Assembly: GCA_030737835.1 (NCBI GenBank)
Contig: JAUJYN010000026.1
Span: forward strand, 1,450,395-1,514,394
Length of the DNA: 64,000 nt
Origin: Acorus gramineus
Lineage: Eukaryota > Streptophyta > Magnoliopsida > Acorales > Acoraceae
Direction: 5' to 3'
In this document: positions 12,601-23,640 of the stretch, piece by piece
Position numbering within the stretch: the first letter of the stretch is position 1
Layout: the number at the start of each line of letters is the position of its first letter
Made by a program: the position numbers and the translations under genes
Notes under the pieces: model-generated
Databases searched by the model: none
Seen by the model: the letters and a program-made list of their open reading frames with translations, nothing else
Told to the model about the DNA's origin: nothing

Positions 12601-13972
12601 ACAGTAATTCCAGGTCCCTTTGACCAACAGTATGGTCTCTCCCCAAGAGTCCCAAGAGTCTTCCTCCGGGAGTGAGGGTGAGGGTGAGGTTGGTGATCCA
12701 GTAGTTTGAGTGGACCAGTAATTCTGCGTCTCTTCGACCAACGATATGGTCTCTCCCAAATGTCCCAAGAGTCTTCCTCCGGAGTGAGGGTGAGGGTGAG
12801 GTTGGTCGCGCCCCGCATGACCTTGTTATTCATTGGGTTTCTACCCATGTTTCCCTTGAAAGGAAATTGCCTTAACATTGAACTGTTGTAATGGTGATTG
12901 GTTTTCAGCCACTCACTGAGCTTGTAGCTCACCCCTCGCATACTGTTTCTTTTGAGGGGCAGTGTTGGGTGTGGAGCTGGAGCTTCCCTGTGGCGTGCTC
13001 TTGTGTGCGTGGAGCGTTCCATCCGGCGGGTGGCGAGTGCGAGGTTGTCAGCAGTCCTAGAGTCATTTTATGTATTGTAAATCGTGCATGTGGCACATGT
13101 TGTATTTTATTTGGACTAGACTTGGCTCTCACAGGACAGTGATTGTGTATTCAAGTTTGTAATAATGTTTTTTGTTTACAGACATTGTTGATATCTTATG
13201 CTTCCGCTTTTTGGTTGAGTTATCAATTATCATTATTTTGCCAGCTTGTGTATTGTTTATTGGAGTCATTATTGATCTCTTGTACTTGATAGCTGATACT
13301 TTATTATTGCCACGTCTCGGGGACGGCCGCCCTGGGGTGTGATAGTGTGGACCAGTAATTCCGCGTCTCTTCGACAAACGGTATGGTCTCTCCCTAAGAG
13401 TCCCAAGAGTCTCCCTCCGGGTGAGGGTGAGGTTGGTCGCACCACCGCGTGACCTTGTTGTCCATTGGGTTTCTACCCATGTTTTCCTTGAAAGGAAATT
13501 GCTTTAGTATTGAACTGTTGTAATGGTGATTGGTTTCCAGCCACTCACTGAGCTTGTAGCTCACCCCTCGCATACTGTTTCTTTTCAAGGGCAGTGTTGG
13601 GCGTGGAGCTGGAGCTTCCTGTGGCGTGGTCTTATATGGGCGTGGAGCGTTCTTCCGACGGGTGACGAGTGTGAGGCTATCAGCAGTCCTAGAGTCATTT
13701 TATGTATTGTAAATCGTGCATGTGACACAGGTTGTATTTTATTTGGACTAGACTTGGCTCTCACAGGACAGTGATTGTGTATTCGAGTCTGTAATATTGT
13801 TTTTGGTTTACAGACATTGTTGATATCTTATGCTTCCGCTTTTCAGTCAGTTATCATTATCTTTGCTTTGCCACCTTGTGTGTTGTTGTTGGAGTCTTTG
13901 TTGACCTCAGGTATTGATAGCTGATACTTCATTATTGCCACGTCTCGGGGACGGCCGCCTTGGGGCGTGACA
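9662..13972 (+). mobile_element. A2 5' LTR with internal duplication
   Basis: It starts TGTTATGCCTGTGTC and ends GGGGCGTGACA. Its last part is present twice in tandem: about 12709-13342 and 13345-13972 align over some 630 bp, and the first copy stops exactly at an LTR-end motif (GGGGTGTGATA). A CpG-dense block lies at 10510-10815. Exon-like blocks sit at the same relative places as in A4, with an acceptor TTTTGCAG near 10280-10290 and another TTGCAG near 10886-10891. Confidence 0.85.
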
Positions 13973-13977
13973 AAAGT

Positions 13978-13990
13978 TGGTATCAAAGCC
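13978..13990 (+). other. A2 primer-binding site
   Basis: TGGTATCAAAGCC lies five bases after the LTR end. It is complementary to the 3' end of plant initiator methionine tRNA, the usual primer of chromoviruses. The equivalent site in B1 is TGGTATCAGAGCC on the minus strand at 32535-32550. Confidence 0.88.
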
Positions 13991-15189
13991 TGGTCTTGTC
14001 AAAGCCTTAGTCTAGTCGTATAGATGATGAGTCGTAGGATTGTCATCCGAGTACTCTTGTTTTAGAAGTATATCTTAGGCTGCTGACATGCCTCCTCGCA
14101 TCCGTTGATGTGGACCCACCCTTAAGTTGTCGACTGGGTCGACTAAACAGGGTCAGGTCTTGGATCCCTTGTTGCGGGATTAAGGCTTGGGTAGGAGATT
14201 CATGCCCAGTAGTATGATAGTGATGAATTGGTCACAATTTCTATGGTATGGATTGCGTCTCGATAATGGAGCTTCTTTCCCGTGCATCGGTATTGCTGGT
14301 AACCACGGAGTTCGCGTGTGGCTCCAGTTTGAAGTTTTGAGGATGTGGCATATTTCTCATTAAGGGGTGATGTCTTCTTCCAGTCTTCCTACTCAGGATT
14401 AAGGGGCCTTGCGGGGTCATCGTTGAGACCCAGGCTAGGGTACTCCGTGTTCCTTGTTTGGTTGTCGGGATATCCTATATCGGGACCTCATGGTGCCCTC
14501 CCAAGGTTCTTTTCCCAGTCAAGGAATACCTTTGAAGCATCTATTAGATGATTGATTTTTCCTCTCACTTGGAAGGTGCTGTAGCGAGTGGTGATGCGTA
14601 CGATCGGGATTGGATACATCCTATTGTAGCTTGGTGGGCGATTGCTTGTGGACTGGGTTCCATAGTGGCATCTGGAGTCGCTTCGATATATCATTGTGCG
14701 TTGTAGCTGCCCGGTTGAGGCCAGAGCCCTATGAGGTGCTCCCAGATACTATGCTTGTTGGTGCGCCCATATGGCAGAGATAGTGGGCTTGGGAGGCTAC
14801 CAGGTAGAGGCTACACCGGGAGAGTGCTACTGGATGATGTCGAGAGCGTGGACTCCCTGTGATGAATCTACCCATGGAGTGCAGGATGCTGGAGTTCCAA
14901 TGGTTATAGTTGAGCGACCTATCTCTGGCGGCATGTGAAGCACAGTTGTGGATACTGTCGTGTTTTGCCCCACATTGGTCGCAAATGAGGAGGCGCGATG
15001 CTAGCGTTCGTGATGGGACTCAACCGCCTTATCAGATAGATGACGTCGCATAGGCATTGTCGAGGTTCGACGACCCCCCTTATTGCGTGTCTTGTGGATT
15101 AAGTGCGGTTGAGCGGCTTACCAAGCGTGTAAGTGTCATCATGAGCGCCAGCCATGCTTGAGGAGTAGAATCTGGACTTAATTGTTCGA

Positions 15190-15940
15190 GGTGTTGTTTT
15201 GATCTCCCCGTGGAGGTTGAAGATCAATTACCCTTGCCGCGAATCGATGATCTGTTTGACCAGCTCTGGGAGCGGGTGTCTGCTGTTAGATCGATCTTCG
15301 CACAAGGGTACCACAAGTTGGAGATCCGGGAGTTGGACATCCTGTAGATGGCCTTTCATGACCATTTCGGGCACTACGAGTTTTAAGTACTGCTGTCGGG
15401 GTTGACGAATGCGCCGGATGCCTTCGTGGATCTCAAAAGTTTTATTGGGCTTCCGTGGACTACTTTGGGGTAGTCTTCATTGAGATTGCTAGTGGTGCGA
15501 TGAAAAGGCGATATGGGTGACCTTGTTTCCCCAGGTTGGCATGCCCTCAGGCAAAGTTCGAGAATCATCATCGCGTTGGAAAGCATCAGTCCATGGAGAT
15601 TCCTCAGTGGACATGGGAGTGGGTTATCAGGGATTGTTGCGGACTCGCTAATGTCACATTCGGGTCACGACGCCGTCTAGGTGATCATTGACCGACTGAC
15701 TAAGTCCGCGCTTCCCTCCCTAATCCGACTGATTGAGTCTCTGGACGCCTTGACGTGGGTTTTCACCTTCGCGATTATTCATCTTCATGGCACTCTGGTC
15801 GGCGCTATTTTTGGTTGAGACGCGAGGGTTACTTTGAGGTTGTGGCGCAGCCTTGGCAGGCTTTGGCGCGAGCCTCCATTTAAGTATAGCGTTTCATCAC
15901 CGATGGACAGCCAGGCAAAGAGGATGATTTAGACCTTGGA
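15190..15940 (+). pseudogene. A2 chromovirus reverse transcriptase and integrase remnants
   Basis: Around 15215-15430 a decayed gypsy reverse transcriptase can be read (YPCRESMICLTS-like start, FHDHFGHYEF-like and LTNAPDAFVDL motifs). Around 15690-15940 an integrase core is recognisable (DRLTKSALPS, a later FHHRWTARQR-like stretch). Both match Tekay/Del-type chromoviruses. The region between LTRs is only about 2 kb, far shorter than a full gag-pol, so A2 could move only with proteins supplied elsewhere. Confidence 0.65.
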
Positions 15941-15946
15941 GGACAT

Positions 15947-18900
15947 GCTAAAATTTTTCCTTTTAGCTACCTGCGGGAGTTGGAGTACTCTGATTGGAAA
16001 TCTAACTGCATATTATGGGTCCTGGTACCGTTTAGTACTACCCATAAAAATTTCATCGAATTCCGGTAACGTTTAGAAAAATATGCAGTTCCGAATCGCA
16101 TCCGGGTTTGGCCGTTACTGGGTTTCGGGGGGTGAGATATTTTCGAGTGTGTGGTGCTTCTCCGCACGCTTCCCAATAAAGCAAAAATAAGTGGTTGAGT
16201 GAGGGTGAGCCTAACCCTAACCTCACCACCCCCTTATGGTCACCCCTAAACACTATTTGGGCATGGAAATGACCTTTTTGCCCTCTCTCTCTCCCCCTCT
16301 CTCCCAACTCGTGGATCTCTCTTTCTCTCCCTCTCTTGGTCTCTTTTTCCCCTCTTTGTGTGTGTGGAGAAGGAGGAGGAAGAAGCAAAAGAAGGAGAAG
16401 GTGAAGGAGGAAGAGCAAGGTGTGTGTGTGTGTGGGTGCCTTTGTTGTTGTTGTTGATTCTCCTCTCTCAAGCTCCCTCTCATGTCTTCCCCCCCCCTGT
16501 TTTGCAGCCAAAGAAGGCTGAGGAGGGCTGTGGAGGTGGTGGTAGTGGTGGTGGTGGTTGAGGTGGTCGCGGGTGCATCGAGGGCCCCCGAATCTCCCCC
16601 TTTCATTCCCCCTCCCTAGGTGAGCTCTTCCCCTTCTTTTCTTTGGTTTTTCATGGCTTAGGGGTTGTTGGGAAGTCATGCATGCTAGGTAGTTGGTTTA
16701 GGGTGAGTGAGAAGTGTGGGGGAGGGGCTAAAAGACTGCCGGGCGCGCGCGCAGGTCTGTCCTCGCTCGTGCGCGCGCGCAGTGGGGCGTTGCGTTATGC
16801 CTATGTCATTTGGAGCCTTATTTTTTTATCGGAGTCGCTAAAATTTTGGCTTTTAGCTACCTACAGGAGTTGGAGTGCTCTGATTGAAAATTTAGCTACA
16901 TAATTTTTCTCCTAGAAGTTATGCATTTCCGATTTGGTATTTGGATTTAATTTTGTTAAAATCCAAGATGAAGAGGTTTAAATATGATTTTATCATGCAA
17001 TGCTCAGTTTTGAGTTAGCTTTCATACAAAAGTTGAATTAGATCAACTGGATTCATGTAGTAAAAGTTATGGGTATTTTTCCAAGTATACCCCGGGGATG
17101 AGAAAATTCTGGCAGCAGCTCTGTTCAATGTTTAGCTCTCATTTCGGAATATCTGGAGGGCTTATGTGATCTTGGCATAAACATGAAAGTTGTAGATAAT
17201 CATCTTGGCGTTCCAAAGGATCTTGAATTGTGCAATTCGGAGCTATATCGTGGACGTTATGGCTGTTCTAGTGAAGCCCGTCCAAAATTTTTGGTCAGGG
17301 ACGATTTGGTCTTGTTTCCCCCCACCAACTCACTTTAATTCAATTTAAAGCTCCCTTTTTGTGAAAACCTCTCACTCTCTCTCACTCTCCTCTCCCTCTC
17401 CCTCTCTGTTTTTTTGGTTGTGTGTGTGTTGTTAATGGAGGAAAAGATGAAGAAGAAGCACAAGAAAGAGTGAGAAAGGGTGAGAAAAGGTGAGTATGCG
17501 TTGTTGTTGTTGTTGTTGTTGTTTCTCTTCTCTCAATCCCCTTCTCATGCCCTTGCACCCCTGTTTTCTGCCATGAATGGCTTGAGGAGATGCTGATGAG
17601 GTGGTGGTAGTGGTTGAGGTGGTCGTAGGTGTGTCGAGAACCTCGCATCTCCCCATATCCCTCAACCTATTTCGGTAAAATAGCACTCTGTATTTTAAAG
17701 ATCTCAGTGAATCTAGTATTTAGAGGCACATTTTTAGGATTATGTCTGCATATGATATGATCATCTATGTGTCTAGTTGTTATATATGAAATTTGGGGTC
17801 ATTATGATATCTGTAGTGTAAGTTAGAACCAGTTTTGCATGGCCTGTCCAGGTTTGCGTAGGAATTGACCTGCCTCTGGAAATAATTTATTTCAGGCTTG
17901 TCGAGTCAAAATTAGGTTCTATTGTCTTCATAGATTAGGATCCCAGAATATCAGAGAATGTGCATGATTTATTTCATAATTGTTGGAAGTGTATTGGGTG
18001 CTGTGGAGGCCAATTAGTAGGGCTGGTTGCAGCAGGTTTGGCAGTTTTGCTTGGTTGAGTGTCAAGGAGTTGTTTGCATGTGTCTTGGGTGATAATATGG
18101 AAGTATCAGGGGTTAGGGCCTTCATGAAGTAGGCTTATATGTGTGATAGGAGGTTCCATATTTTAATTATGGATCATTGGTTGTGTTTTGCAGATCTCGT
18201 AGACCGGACGCGCGACGATCCGGGTATCTGTGAGTGGTTTGATCCAATCCCCCCCCCCCCTTGAGATGCGCTCGACGCGCGTAGTCGTGCGTCGCGCATC
18301 GATGGGGCATCCTAGCTATACTACTTGTGTAGATAAGTAGTATGGCCATGCTTAAACTATAATATGTTAGATATCTTGCATGCTAGGCTTATATTGCATG
18401 TATTGTATCCATGTATGAATGATTGTATCGCATGCGCCCCTCTAGTATGGGCATGTATTCTGTAATGTGTATGGATGTATAGAATATGGCATGTCTTAGG
18501 TAGTATTGTAAATCTTACTCCCACCATATTAATTGGAATATCCAGCATGATTAAGTCTAGGTTAATAATGGGCACCTGCCTAATATTCCCTTGCGATAAG
18601 ACTCGAGGGCGTGGTGTAGTTGTTGCGCCCATGCTAATGGGGCAAAGCTATGACCAACTTCAAGAGATGATGATCTCTCTCTCGCCCTCTCCCTCTGCAC
18701 GAACTGAGTAAGTAGAGGCGATTTCCTACTCGACTCGGGTTCATTTGGAATATTGGCATGCACCTATTAGTGCGCGAGATCGCGCTTGACCCTTCCCTTT
18801 TAAGTTGGTGATATCCAACGCATGCTTAAGTTATGCTTGTGTGCTTATGTGATTAATGGCGAGGTATGCATGTTGTATGATTTGTTGTTTATGATGTAAA

Positions 18901-20663
18901 TCCATGTTAGGGAGTATCCCTATAATTATTTGACAGGTTATCGTGCATGTAGTTCATGTACATAACTAAGATATAATTCTCCTGGATATATATGCGCATG
19001 TTAAAACTGATTAGGCCTATCTAAAATAGGCGTGGGTATGACCCGTTGTCGGGTTGTACCTTATTAGTTAGAGCGCTAGCGATGTAATCGCCCCCATGCA
19101 TCCGAGCGATGCACTCGTTTGGAATTCAGGAGAATTCATTATCTTATCGGTTTTGTTAAGCCGGTAGTTGTGGCATTAAGCTAGGCCTACCCGTGCTAGG
19201 CGTGTATATGAACCGCCTATTGGGTTATGTGCCTTGGGATTATTTCTGCGTGAGAGCAGAGGCAACCCCCTTGTGACTGAGCGACGCAACCGTGTGGGAG
19301 TACAATAGTGTTCGATATCATCGATATGTGATTATCGAGAGTAGTTGTTTTTCCATTGGGTTCGCTTTGCGAACATGGAGTGTTTCCTCCCAATGTCGTC
19401 TGTGTTGAAGCGGCCTGGGTTGTAGCTGTCCTGACAGAGGGCTCCCATCCGTAGGTACCACCGATGCATTTGGAAGCGTACTAATCGTGGGAGTATACCA
19501 GGTAGAGGATACCCGGGGAAAGGGATAACGAATGATATTGCGAGCGTGAAATCGTTCTCCCCTTTGTTGGATCCGATGTAGGAACTTCCCGGCGTTGAAA
19601 AAGCTGTCCTGACAGAGGGCTCCCATCCGTAAGTACAACCGATGCATTCGAAAGCATACTGATCGTGGAAGTATACCAGGTAGAGGCTACGCGGGGAAAG
19701 GGCTACTGGTGGACCAAGGGTGTAGAGCAGTCTAAGTCTCTTCCAAAAGTCCTATGTCACCTCTAAAGGGTGAGGGTGAGGATGAGGTGAAGACACATCG
19801 CCGCGTGACCCATTCGTTGTTCGTCCGTTCCCATAGTTGTTGGGTCCGGTTGCGTATCAATGTTCAAAGACATCGTTGGGCAGTTATCTCAATGTAGATG
19901 ATCCAGTAGTGTTGTGTAGACCAGTTATTCTGGGTATCTTCGACCAACGGTATGGTCTCTCCCCAAGAGTCCCAAGAGTCTCCCTCCGGGAGTGAGGGTG
20001 AGGGTGAGGTTGGTGATCTAGTAGTGTTGTGTGGACCAGTAATTCCGCGTCTCTTCGACCAATGGTATGGTCTCTCCCCAAAAGTCCCAAGAGTCTTCCT
20101 CTGGGAGTGAGGGTGAGGGTGAGGTTGGTCGCGCCGCCGCGTGACCTTGTTGTCCATTGGGTTTCTACCCATGTTTTCCTTGAAAGGAAATTGCTTTAGT
20201 ATTGAACTGTTGTAATGGTGATTGGTTTCCAGCCACTCACTGAGCTTGTAGCTCACCCCTCGCATACTGTTTCTTTTCAGAGGCAGTGTTGGGCGTGGAG
20301 CTGGAGCTTCCCTGTGGCGTGGTCTTATGGGCATGGAACGTTCTTCCGACGGGTGGCGAGTGCGAGGCTGTCAGCAGTCCTAGAGTCATTTTATGTATTG
20401 TAAATCGTGCATGTGGCACAGGTTGTATTTTATTTGGACTAGACTTGGCTCTCACAGGACAGTGATTGTGTATTCGAGTCTGTAATAATGTTTTTAGTTT
20501 ATAGACATTGTTGATATCTTATGCTTCCGCTTTTCAGTCAGTTATCATTATCTTTGCTTTGCCACCTTGTGTGTTGTTGTTGGAGTCTTTGTTGACCTCA
20601 AGTATTGATAGCTGATACTTCATTATTGCCACGTCTCGGGGACGGCCGCCCTGGGGTGTGACA
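15947..20663 (+). mobile_element. A2 3' LTR (mosaic)
   Basis: Family A LTR sequence runs from about 15947 to the end ...GGGGTGTGACA at 20663. At about 16790 a second LTR-start motif appears (GTTATGCCTATGTCATTTGG). From there to about 18190 the sequence is a strongly diverged A-like variant, after which typical family A sequence resumes. The LTR is therefore a patchwork of two A-type LTRs. In the variant stretch the CpG-dense block is replaced by AT-rich DNA, while the splice-like boundaries persist (see 18194-18229). Confidence 0.75.
18194..18229 (+). other. Exon-like block gamma in the diverged A2 3' LTR variant
   Basis: 36 nt between the acceptor GTTTTGCAG and the donor TCT|GTGAGT. The DNA to its left (about 17690-18180) is AT-rich and unrelated to the CpG-dense block found there in other copies, yet the block and both splice signals are kept. 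Confidence 0.6.
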
Positions 20664-20960
20664 AGACCTCATGTCTCATCGTACCTTAGACTACTCGCCT
20701 TCGAAGAGTAAGGTCGACCGACCAGACCTCATGTTTGGTCGTGCCTTAGTCTACTCGCCCTCAAGGAGTAAGGTCGACCGACCAGACTTCATGTCTCGTC
20801 TTGCCTTAGACTACTCACCCTCGAGGAGTAAGGTCGACTGACCAGACCTCATGTCTGATCGTGCCTTAAACTACTCGCCTTCGAGGAGTAAGGTCAACCG
20901 ACCAGACCTCATGTCTAGTTGTGCCTTAGACTACTCGCTCTCCAGGTGCCCGACTGCCCA
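20664..20960. repeat. Tandem array of a roughly 60-bp unit in the Tat1 LTR
   Basis: About four to five imperfect head-to-tail copies of a unit containing AAGGTCGACCGACCAGAC, CTCATGTCT and GCCTTAGACTACTCGCC. The first unit adjoins the A2 target duplication. Tat1 has several units and Tat2 has about one (near 50510-50580), so copy number varies between related LTRs, as expected for unequal exchange. Confidence 0.85.
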
Positions 20961-21119
20961 ACTAGACCCTGAATCTAGTTGTGCCAGTACATTTGGGAGA
21001 ATCATCATAACCAAGAATTGGAACTCGGATTTACGGATCCCATGGTAGGCCCACGTCTGTCCTGGTGTGACACATTACCCCTGATATGACACGTATCGTG
21101 ATGAGGATTTTTACCTCCA

Positions 21120-22690
21120 CAAACATAAAACTCTAAGTTTAAACATTATTTGGATTTACACAGAAATAAAAATAAAAATAAAATTCTAATAAAATTTATA
21201 ATTGAGAATGTTAACAATTTGTTTCCCGTATCTTTTGCATTTTCTGCATTTTTCCAACTTCCATATGCTTTGTTATCTACATTTGTTGCTCATGCATGTC
21301 TTCTACTGCATTTTCTTCTCCATCTTACATCATGTGCTGATTGCTACTCCATGTAAACTAAGGCATTTTGTAGAAAATGTGATCCTGAATAAAATATTTC
21401 AGAGAATGAATCAAACTTAAAGATTATTGGAGAAGTATGTTGAAATGAATAAATTATGTAAAGAACACCTATAAAAACATATAGTGTTTAAAAGATATTA
21501 TGTAAAGTACACCTACAAATTTTCTAAGCCTCTATATATTATATGAAATAAAAAAACATATACTAAAAAGAAACATATAATGACACACAAACTATTTAAA
21601 AAAAGTTGCACACACAGATATACTATATATGAAAAATGTGACAACCCATAATGCAAAACATTAAAAGAAACATGGATATTTTCATATACAAAAATTTCTC
21701 TTACGATTATACAAAAAATAATAATTGTGGATTAACATGTAAATGTATAAATATAGTATGTGCATGGTTGTAAAGAAAAACAAAAGATCAACATAGTAAT
21801 CATATAAATACAAACAACTCATAAACACATATCAGTAAATTTCAACTTTTTTTTAATGAAAGAAACCTGTTGTTTTAATATTATAAAATTTTAAAATTCA
21901 TAGGAAACTTCATATGTTATAGAATAGGGACTAGGACATGAAAATTCATGCAAAACAAAAACGTGAAATTCACAAAGAATACTTGATCTAGGTATCATGA
22001 TGCATTGAAGAGGCACATTTTTAAGCTAATTTAAAATTTGAATATTCTTTGGAGATTTTAGTGTAAAGATTTGAAAAGATTTTAGATATGATAAAAAAAA
22101 ATATATCAACTGATTTAAATCGCAATTGATTTTACAAATTTAAAAGGATTATTGATAAGAGTGAATTTGAAAATTTAAATATGAATTGATATAATTTTAC
22201 AACAACCAAATAAAAAAATTAATATTGTATTTTCGGAATAATTAAAAGTCCATAAAAATAATATTATTTTTAATTTATTACATAATACTTTTTAGTTTAT
22301 ATGAAATTAAAATATGTGGATTTATTTTATATATGATCTCATCCTAAGGGGTACCAAAAATAAAAACAATGAAGATTGAGATTACATACAATGAGGTCAC
22401 ACATCTAAGTGGAGAAGAAAAACTTACTTGATTTTTTTTAGAAGAGCTTTGTGGAGATGATGATGATGGAGCCAAAGTGACATCTCAAAGAGAGGGTGGA
22501 GTTAAGAAATGGTGGGATTTTTAGAGCGGAGGGAAAATAAAATTTGGTGGAATTTGAGTGGAGGGAAAGTAAAAATTTTGTTGTGGGATTTGAGGAGTCT
22601 TTTTTAGAGTGATTAGCCTAATTTTTCAGAACTGCCATAATAACAATCCCATTAATTTCGGTTGAACTTTCCTTTTTAGTATTACTACGA
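21120..22690. other. AT-rich intergenic DNA, no gene seen
   Basis: The flank to the right of the Tat1 LTR is very AT-rich with many short A and T runs. I see no coding exon, RNA gene or LTR boundary in it. Part of it may belong to the interior of the CACTA-like element that ends at about 22833. Confidence 0.6.
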
Positions 22691-22833
22691 TTTTAAAACA
22701 CAACACGGATGAAGGGATTTTAACAAACAAATGAAATGGTTTTATCAGACCGCTACAATAAGTTAGCTATATGGGTAGTTGTACAAAACCGCAGCAATAT
22801 AAACCGCCACCATATCCCCTTTTTCTTGTAGTC
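22690..22833. mobile_element. CACTA (En/Spm)-like terminus
   Basis: The stretch ends with CCCTTTTTCTTGTAGT, the reverse complement of the CACTACAAGAAAAA-type terminal repeat of plant CACTA transposons. Subterminal repeats of the kind ACCGCTACAATA, ACCGCAGCAATAT and ACCGCCACCATAT precede it, which also fits. I could not find the partner left end, so this is either a truncated copy or one end of an element whose other end has decayed. Confidence 0.6.
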
Positions 22834-22849
22834 TCAACATCAATTTGAG

Positions 22850-23640
22850 ATGAAAGATCTTAGCAAACTTAAATATTTTCTAGGCTTGGAAGTTGCTTCC
22901 GCTCCGTGTGGCTATCTTCTCTCCCAACACAAGTATACTGCTGACTTGATTGACTGTGCCTGTCTGACTAGTGATTGCATTTCTCTCCCCCCCCCCCTAT
23001 TGAGCTTCATGCTAAGCTCCGGCCTAACGATGGAGAATCTTTTTCTGATGTTAGTCGTTATAGACAGCATGTTGAGAGTCTCGTATATCTCACTGTCACT
23101 CGTCCTAACATTGCCTATGCTGTGCATATTGTCAACCAATTCATCGCTGCCCCTCGTTCTATTCATTATGCAGCCGTTCTTCGAGTTATACGCTATCTAC
23201 ATAGCACCATATCTTGTGTTCTGCTGTTATCGTCTTCTTCTACCCTTGAACTTCATGCATATTTTGATGCTGATTGGGTAGGAGATGTCACAAATGCTGG
23301 TATCTATGTGTTTCTTGGTGACTCTTATATCTTGGAAGGCCAATAAACATGACATTGTTTCTCATTCAAGTGCTAAGGCTGAATATTGTACTATGGCGTC
23401 TGCTACTGCTAAGGTTGTTTGGCTTCGGCGCCTCCTCTCTGACATGGGTGTCATTCTATCTATGTCTACTCCTCTATTTTTCATGAACATACGAAGCACA
23501 TGGAGATCGATTGTCATTTCATCCGTCGTCATTTTATTGTGGGCACTATATCACTCCCATATATTTCCTCTTCTCTTCCATTATCTGATTTTTTCACAAA
23601 GTCACATACACTTCAGCTACATGGTTTCTTGTTGAACAAA
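22850..23640 (+). pseudogene. C1 copia reverse transcriptase C-terminus and RNase H
   Basis: Copia motifs are plain: [63 protein letters not shown] and HSSAKAEYCTMASATAKVVWLRRLL. They cover the end of the reverse transcriptase and the RNase H domain with its catalytic DADW and AEY sites. The stretch lies in more than one frame and is a decayed fossil. It ends just before the polypurine tract, as the family does. Confidence 0.9.

Larger units (their letters stand above)
9662..20663 (+). mobile_element. A2: 11-kb LTR retrotransposon of family A (Tekay/Del-like chromovirus)
   Basis: An 11,002-bp element in the Tat1 LTR, flanked by the 5-bp duplication agacc (9657-9661 and 20664-20668). It has a 5' LTR (9662-13972), an initiator-tRNA primer-binding site, a short 2-kb internal region with reverse transcriptase and integrase remnants, and a 3' LTR that is a mosaic. 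The internal remnants are of the chromovirus type. The two LTRs are nearly identical by eye over long stretches (compare 10000-10400 with 16210-16620), so the insertion looks fairly recent, although the coding part is a relic. Confidence 0.9.
1..21119 (-). mobile_element. Tat1: Ty3/gypsy Tat-lineage LTR retrotransposon, 3' end outside window
   Basis: A minus-strand gypsy element. Its domains, read from right to left, are 5' LTR, primer-binding site, gag, protease, reverse transcriptase, RNase H, archaeal-type RNase H and integrase. The order and the extra RNase H place it in the Tat (Retand/Ogre-like) group. Two later insertions sit inside it: solo LTR A1 (95-3809) in the integrase region and element A2 (9662-20663) in the 5' LTR. 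Bases 1-94 and 3815 onward belong to the same integrase region. The 3' LTR and any target duplication lie off the left edge. The coding part is a fossil with more than a dozen breaks by eye. Being host to two large insertions, it is among the older elements here. Confidence 0.9.
9149..21119 (-). mobile_element. Tat1 5' LTR, split by element A2
   Basis: The LTR runs from TGGAGGTAAAAATCC (minus strand, starting at 21119) to ...CCACCTCA at 9149. Only 9149-9661 and 20669-21119 are LTR sequence, about 960 bp. The rest is A2 plus one copy of its target duplication. The right-hand part carries a tandem array with a unit near 60 bp (20664-20960). Both ends agree with the LTR of Tat2 (50330-51031). 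Confidence 0.85.
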
